Source of the DNA: Thermoprotei archaeon
GTDB taxonomy: Archaea; Thermoproteota; Thermoprotei_A; Sulfolobales; Ignisphaeraceae
Reading direction: 5' to 3'
Assembly (NCBI GenBank): GCA_003661865.1
Contig: QMWY01000003.1
Location: forward strand, 1 to 22,705
Length of the DNA: 22,705 bases
Shown here: positions 21,495 to 22,705 of the stretch, in pieces
Numbering within the stretch: the first letter of the stretch is position 1
Layout of the letters: each line of letters starts with the position of its first letter
Translations under genes and position numbers: made by a program
Notes under the pieces: generated by a model
The model's database searches: none
Told to the model about the DNA's origin: nothing
Seen by the model: the letters and a program-made list of their open reading frames with translations, nothing else

Positions 21495-22705
21495 ATGGCA
21501 TGGAGCATCCTAGAGCTTCTCCGGAGGGATCCCGAGGCTCTTAAGGAGCATGTCAAGAAGAGGTTCATGGATCCCAGCATAGTTGATAGGGCTTATGAGC
21601 TGGACGTGGAGTGGCGGAAGCTGCTGACGAAGGTTAATGAGCTTAGGCATAAGCATAACGTGATTAGCAGTGAGATACCGAAGCTCCCTCCTGACAAGAG
21701 GAGGAGCCGTATTGAGGAGGCGCGGAAGCTACTACGGGAGATCCAGGAGTACGAGGCTAAGCTCAAGGATATTGAGCGCAGGAGAGAGGAGCTGCTACTA
21801 TCCCTGCCCAATATAGTTCACGATACCGTACCCATAGGCCCCGATGAGAGCTTTAACGTACCTGTAAGGGCATGGGGTAAGGCTAAGGTCTACAGAGAGT
21901 TCCTCAACACCTTTATTGAGGAGACCCAGAAGAAGGGTATCCACATGGATTACGAGGTCATAGACTGGAGACCCATAGGACACGCGGATATGCTTGAAAA
22001 GGTCCTTAGACTTGGCGATACCCAGAAGGCGGGTGAGGTAGCAGGTTCAAGGTTCTATTACCTCTTCGACGACCTAGTGTGGTTGGATTTCGCATTGCTG
22101 TTATACGCGATAGACTTCTTGACGCAGCGGGGTTACAAGCTTGTGTTGCCGCCTTACATGCTTAGGCATAAAATCATAAGTGGGGTCATAGACTTAGAGA
22201 CGTTCAAGGATGCCATCTACAAGATCGAGGGCGAGGATCTGTACTTGATAGCAACCGCCGAACATCCTCTAGCAGCGCTACATGCATTTGAGGAGATACC
22301 TGAGGAAGATCTGCCGCTGATATATGTAGGCGTAAGCCCTTGCTTTAGGAAGGAGGCGGGGGCGGGGAATAGGGACCTCAAGGGTATATTCCGCGTACAT
22401 CAATTCCACAAGGTTGAACAGTTCGCCTTTACGCTGCCGGAGCAGAGCTGGGACATATTTGAAATGTTCATATCCAACGCTGAGGAGCTGTTCCGCGGAC
22501 TAGGGCTACCCTACCGTGTAGTTAATATAGCGTCGGGCGAGCTAGGGGCGCCTGCTGCGAAGAAGTACGATCTGGAGGTCTGGATGCCTGCCCAGGGCAG
22601 GTTTAGGGAGATGGTTAGCTGCAGCAATGACTTAGACTGGCAGAGCTATAGGCTAAGGATAAGATTCGTTAGGCGTAAAGGGATGAAGAAGGGGTATGTA
22701 CACAC
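21495..22705 (+). CDS. serS: Seryl-tRNA synthetase, 5' part
   Basis: The frame starts at ATG 21495 and stays open to the right edge (403 codons), so the gene is 3'-truncated by the window. SerRS charges tRNA-Ser. Residues about 30-100 are the antiparallel coiled-coil arm that grips the long variable arm (many Glu, Lys, Arg, with LPPDKRR at the turn). The class II core follows: GAGEVAGSRFYYL-like segment (AGEVAGSRFYYLFDDLVWL), YKLVLPPYMLR, LIATAEHPLAALHA, and motif 2 SPCFRKEAGAGNRDLKGIFR with HQFHKVEQF. Motif 3 lies beyond the edge. It is the usual SerRS type, not the rare methanogen type. A GGGAG Shine-Dalgarno at 21482-21486 and TGATAAAC near 21453-21460 are upstream. Confidence 0.94.
   Translation, partial: MAWSILELLRRDPEALKEHVKKRFMDPSIVDRAYELDVEWRKLLTKVNELRHKHNVISSEIPKLPPDKRRSRIEEARKLLREIQEYEAKLKDIERRREELLLSLPNIVHDTVPIGPDESFNVPVRAWGKAKVYREFLNTFIEETQKKGIHMDYEVIDWRPIGHADMLEKVLRLGDTQKAGEVAGSRFYYLFDDLVWLDFALLLYAIDFLTQRGYKLVLPPYMLRHKIISGVIDLETFKDAIYKIEGEDLYLIATAEHPLAALHAFEEIPEEDLPLIYVGVSPCFRKEAGAGNRDLKGIFRVHQFHKVEQFAFTLPEQSWDIFEMFISNAEELFRGLGLPYRVVNIASGELGAPAAKKYDLEVWMPAQGRFREMVSCSNDLDWQSYRLRIRFVRRKGMKKGYVH

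Noticed and set aside
1..22705. CRISPR arrays, insertion sequences, integrases or toxin-antitoxin pairs.
   Set aside because: No direct-repeat array, terminal inverted repeats with a transposase, or recognisable mobile or defence gene was seen.

Overview
The window looks like chromosomal DNA of a hyperthermophilic crenarchaeon (Thermoproteota, perhaps Desulfurococcales; I cannot fix the genus). The reasons are archaeal information genes (GatE, PriL, PCNA, Taw3, a Trm5-family enzyme, archaeal-type MetRS and SerS, DGGGP synthase), a tRNA-His gene with an archaeal bulge-helix-bulge intron, archaeal C/D and H/ACA guide RNA genes, TATA boxes 25-33 bp upstream of many starts (leaderless transcripts), and frequent GTG/TTG starts. 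I see no insertion sequence, prophage or CRISPR array. Genes are packed tightly and often converge with overlapping 3' ends.

Layout. 1-5514: 3' end of gatE; a possible C/D-type sRNA; taw3; an unusual PhoH ATPase fused to KH domains; a minus-strand pair of a metal-ligand-less amidohydrolase-like gene and a Trm5-family methyltransferase; a small unknown gene. 5480-10581: metG, then priL convergent with the sliding clamp gene, a clear C/D sRNA, a TFB-like zinc-ribbon protein and a metallophosphoesterase. 10599-14668: the glycine cleavage genes gcvPA-gcvPB, divergent from gcvT. 14709-15460: an RNA-rich stretch with intron-containing tRNA-His, a 70-residue unknown protein, and on the minus strand an H/ACA sRNA next to a C/D sRNA. 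15461-20933: DUF211 protein, TtuA/NcsA-type tRNA thiolase, an unknown beta-rich protein, DGGGP synthase, glyA and a CinA/MoaB-like protein. 20930-22705: a MIP18/SufT-like protein and the 5' part of serS.

How they work together. Most of the window serves RNA and translation: aminoacyl-tRNA formation (GatE, MetRS, SerS), tRNA modification (Taw3, the Trm5-family enzyme, TtuA/NcsA) and rRNA modification by guide RNAs. PriL and PCNA serve replication. GcvPA, GcvPB, GcvT and GlyA form a glycine/serine one-carbon module; gcvH and the dihydrolipoamide dehydrogenase gene are not here.

The most interesting content is the non-coding RNA set. The H/ACA RNA at 15086-15166 has every expected element, and its pocket matches the conserved 23S helix 93 sequence around U2593 (E. 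coli numbering). The neighbouring C/D RNA has a guide matching 23S around G1950. These rRNA matches rest on my memory of conserved 23S sequence and need an alignment to this organism's rRNA.
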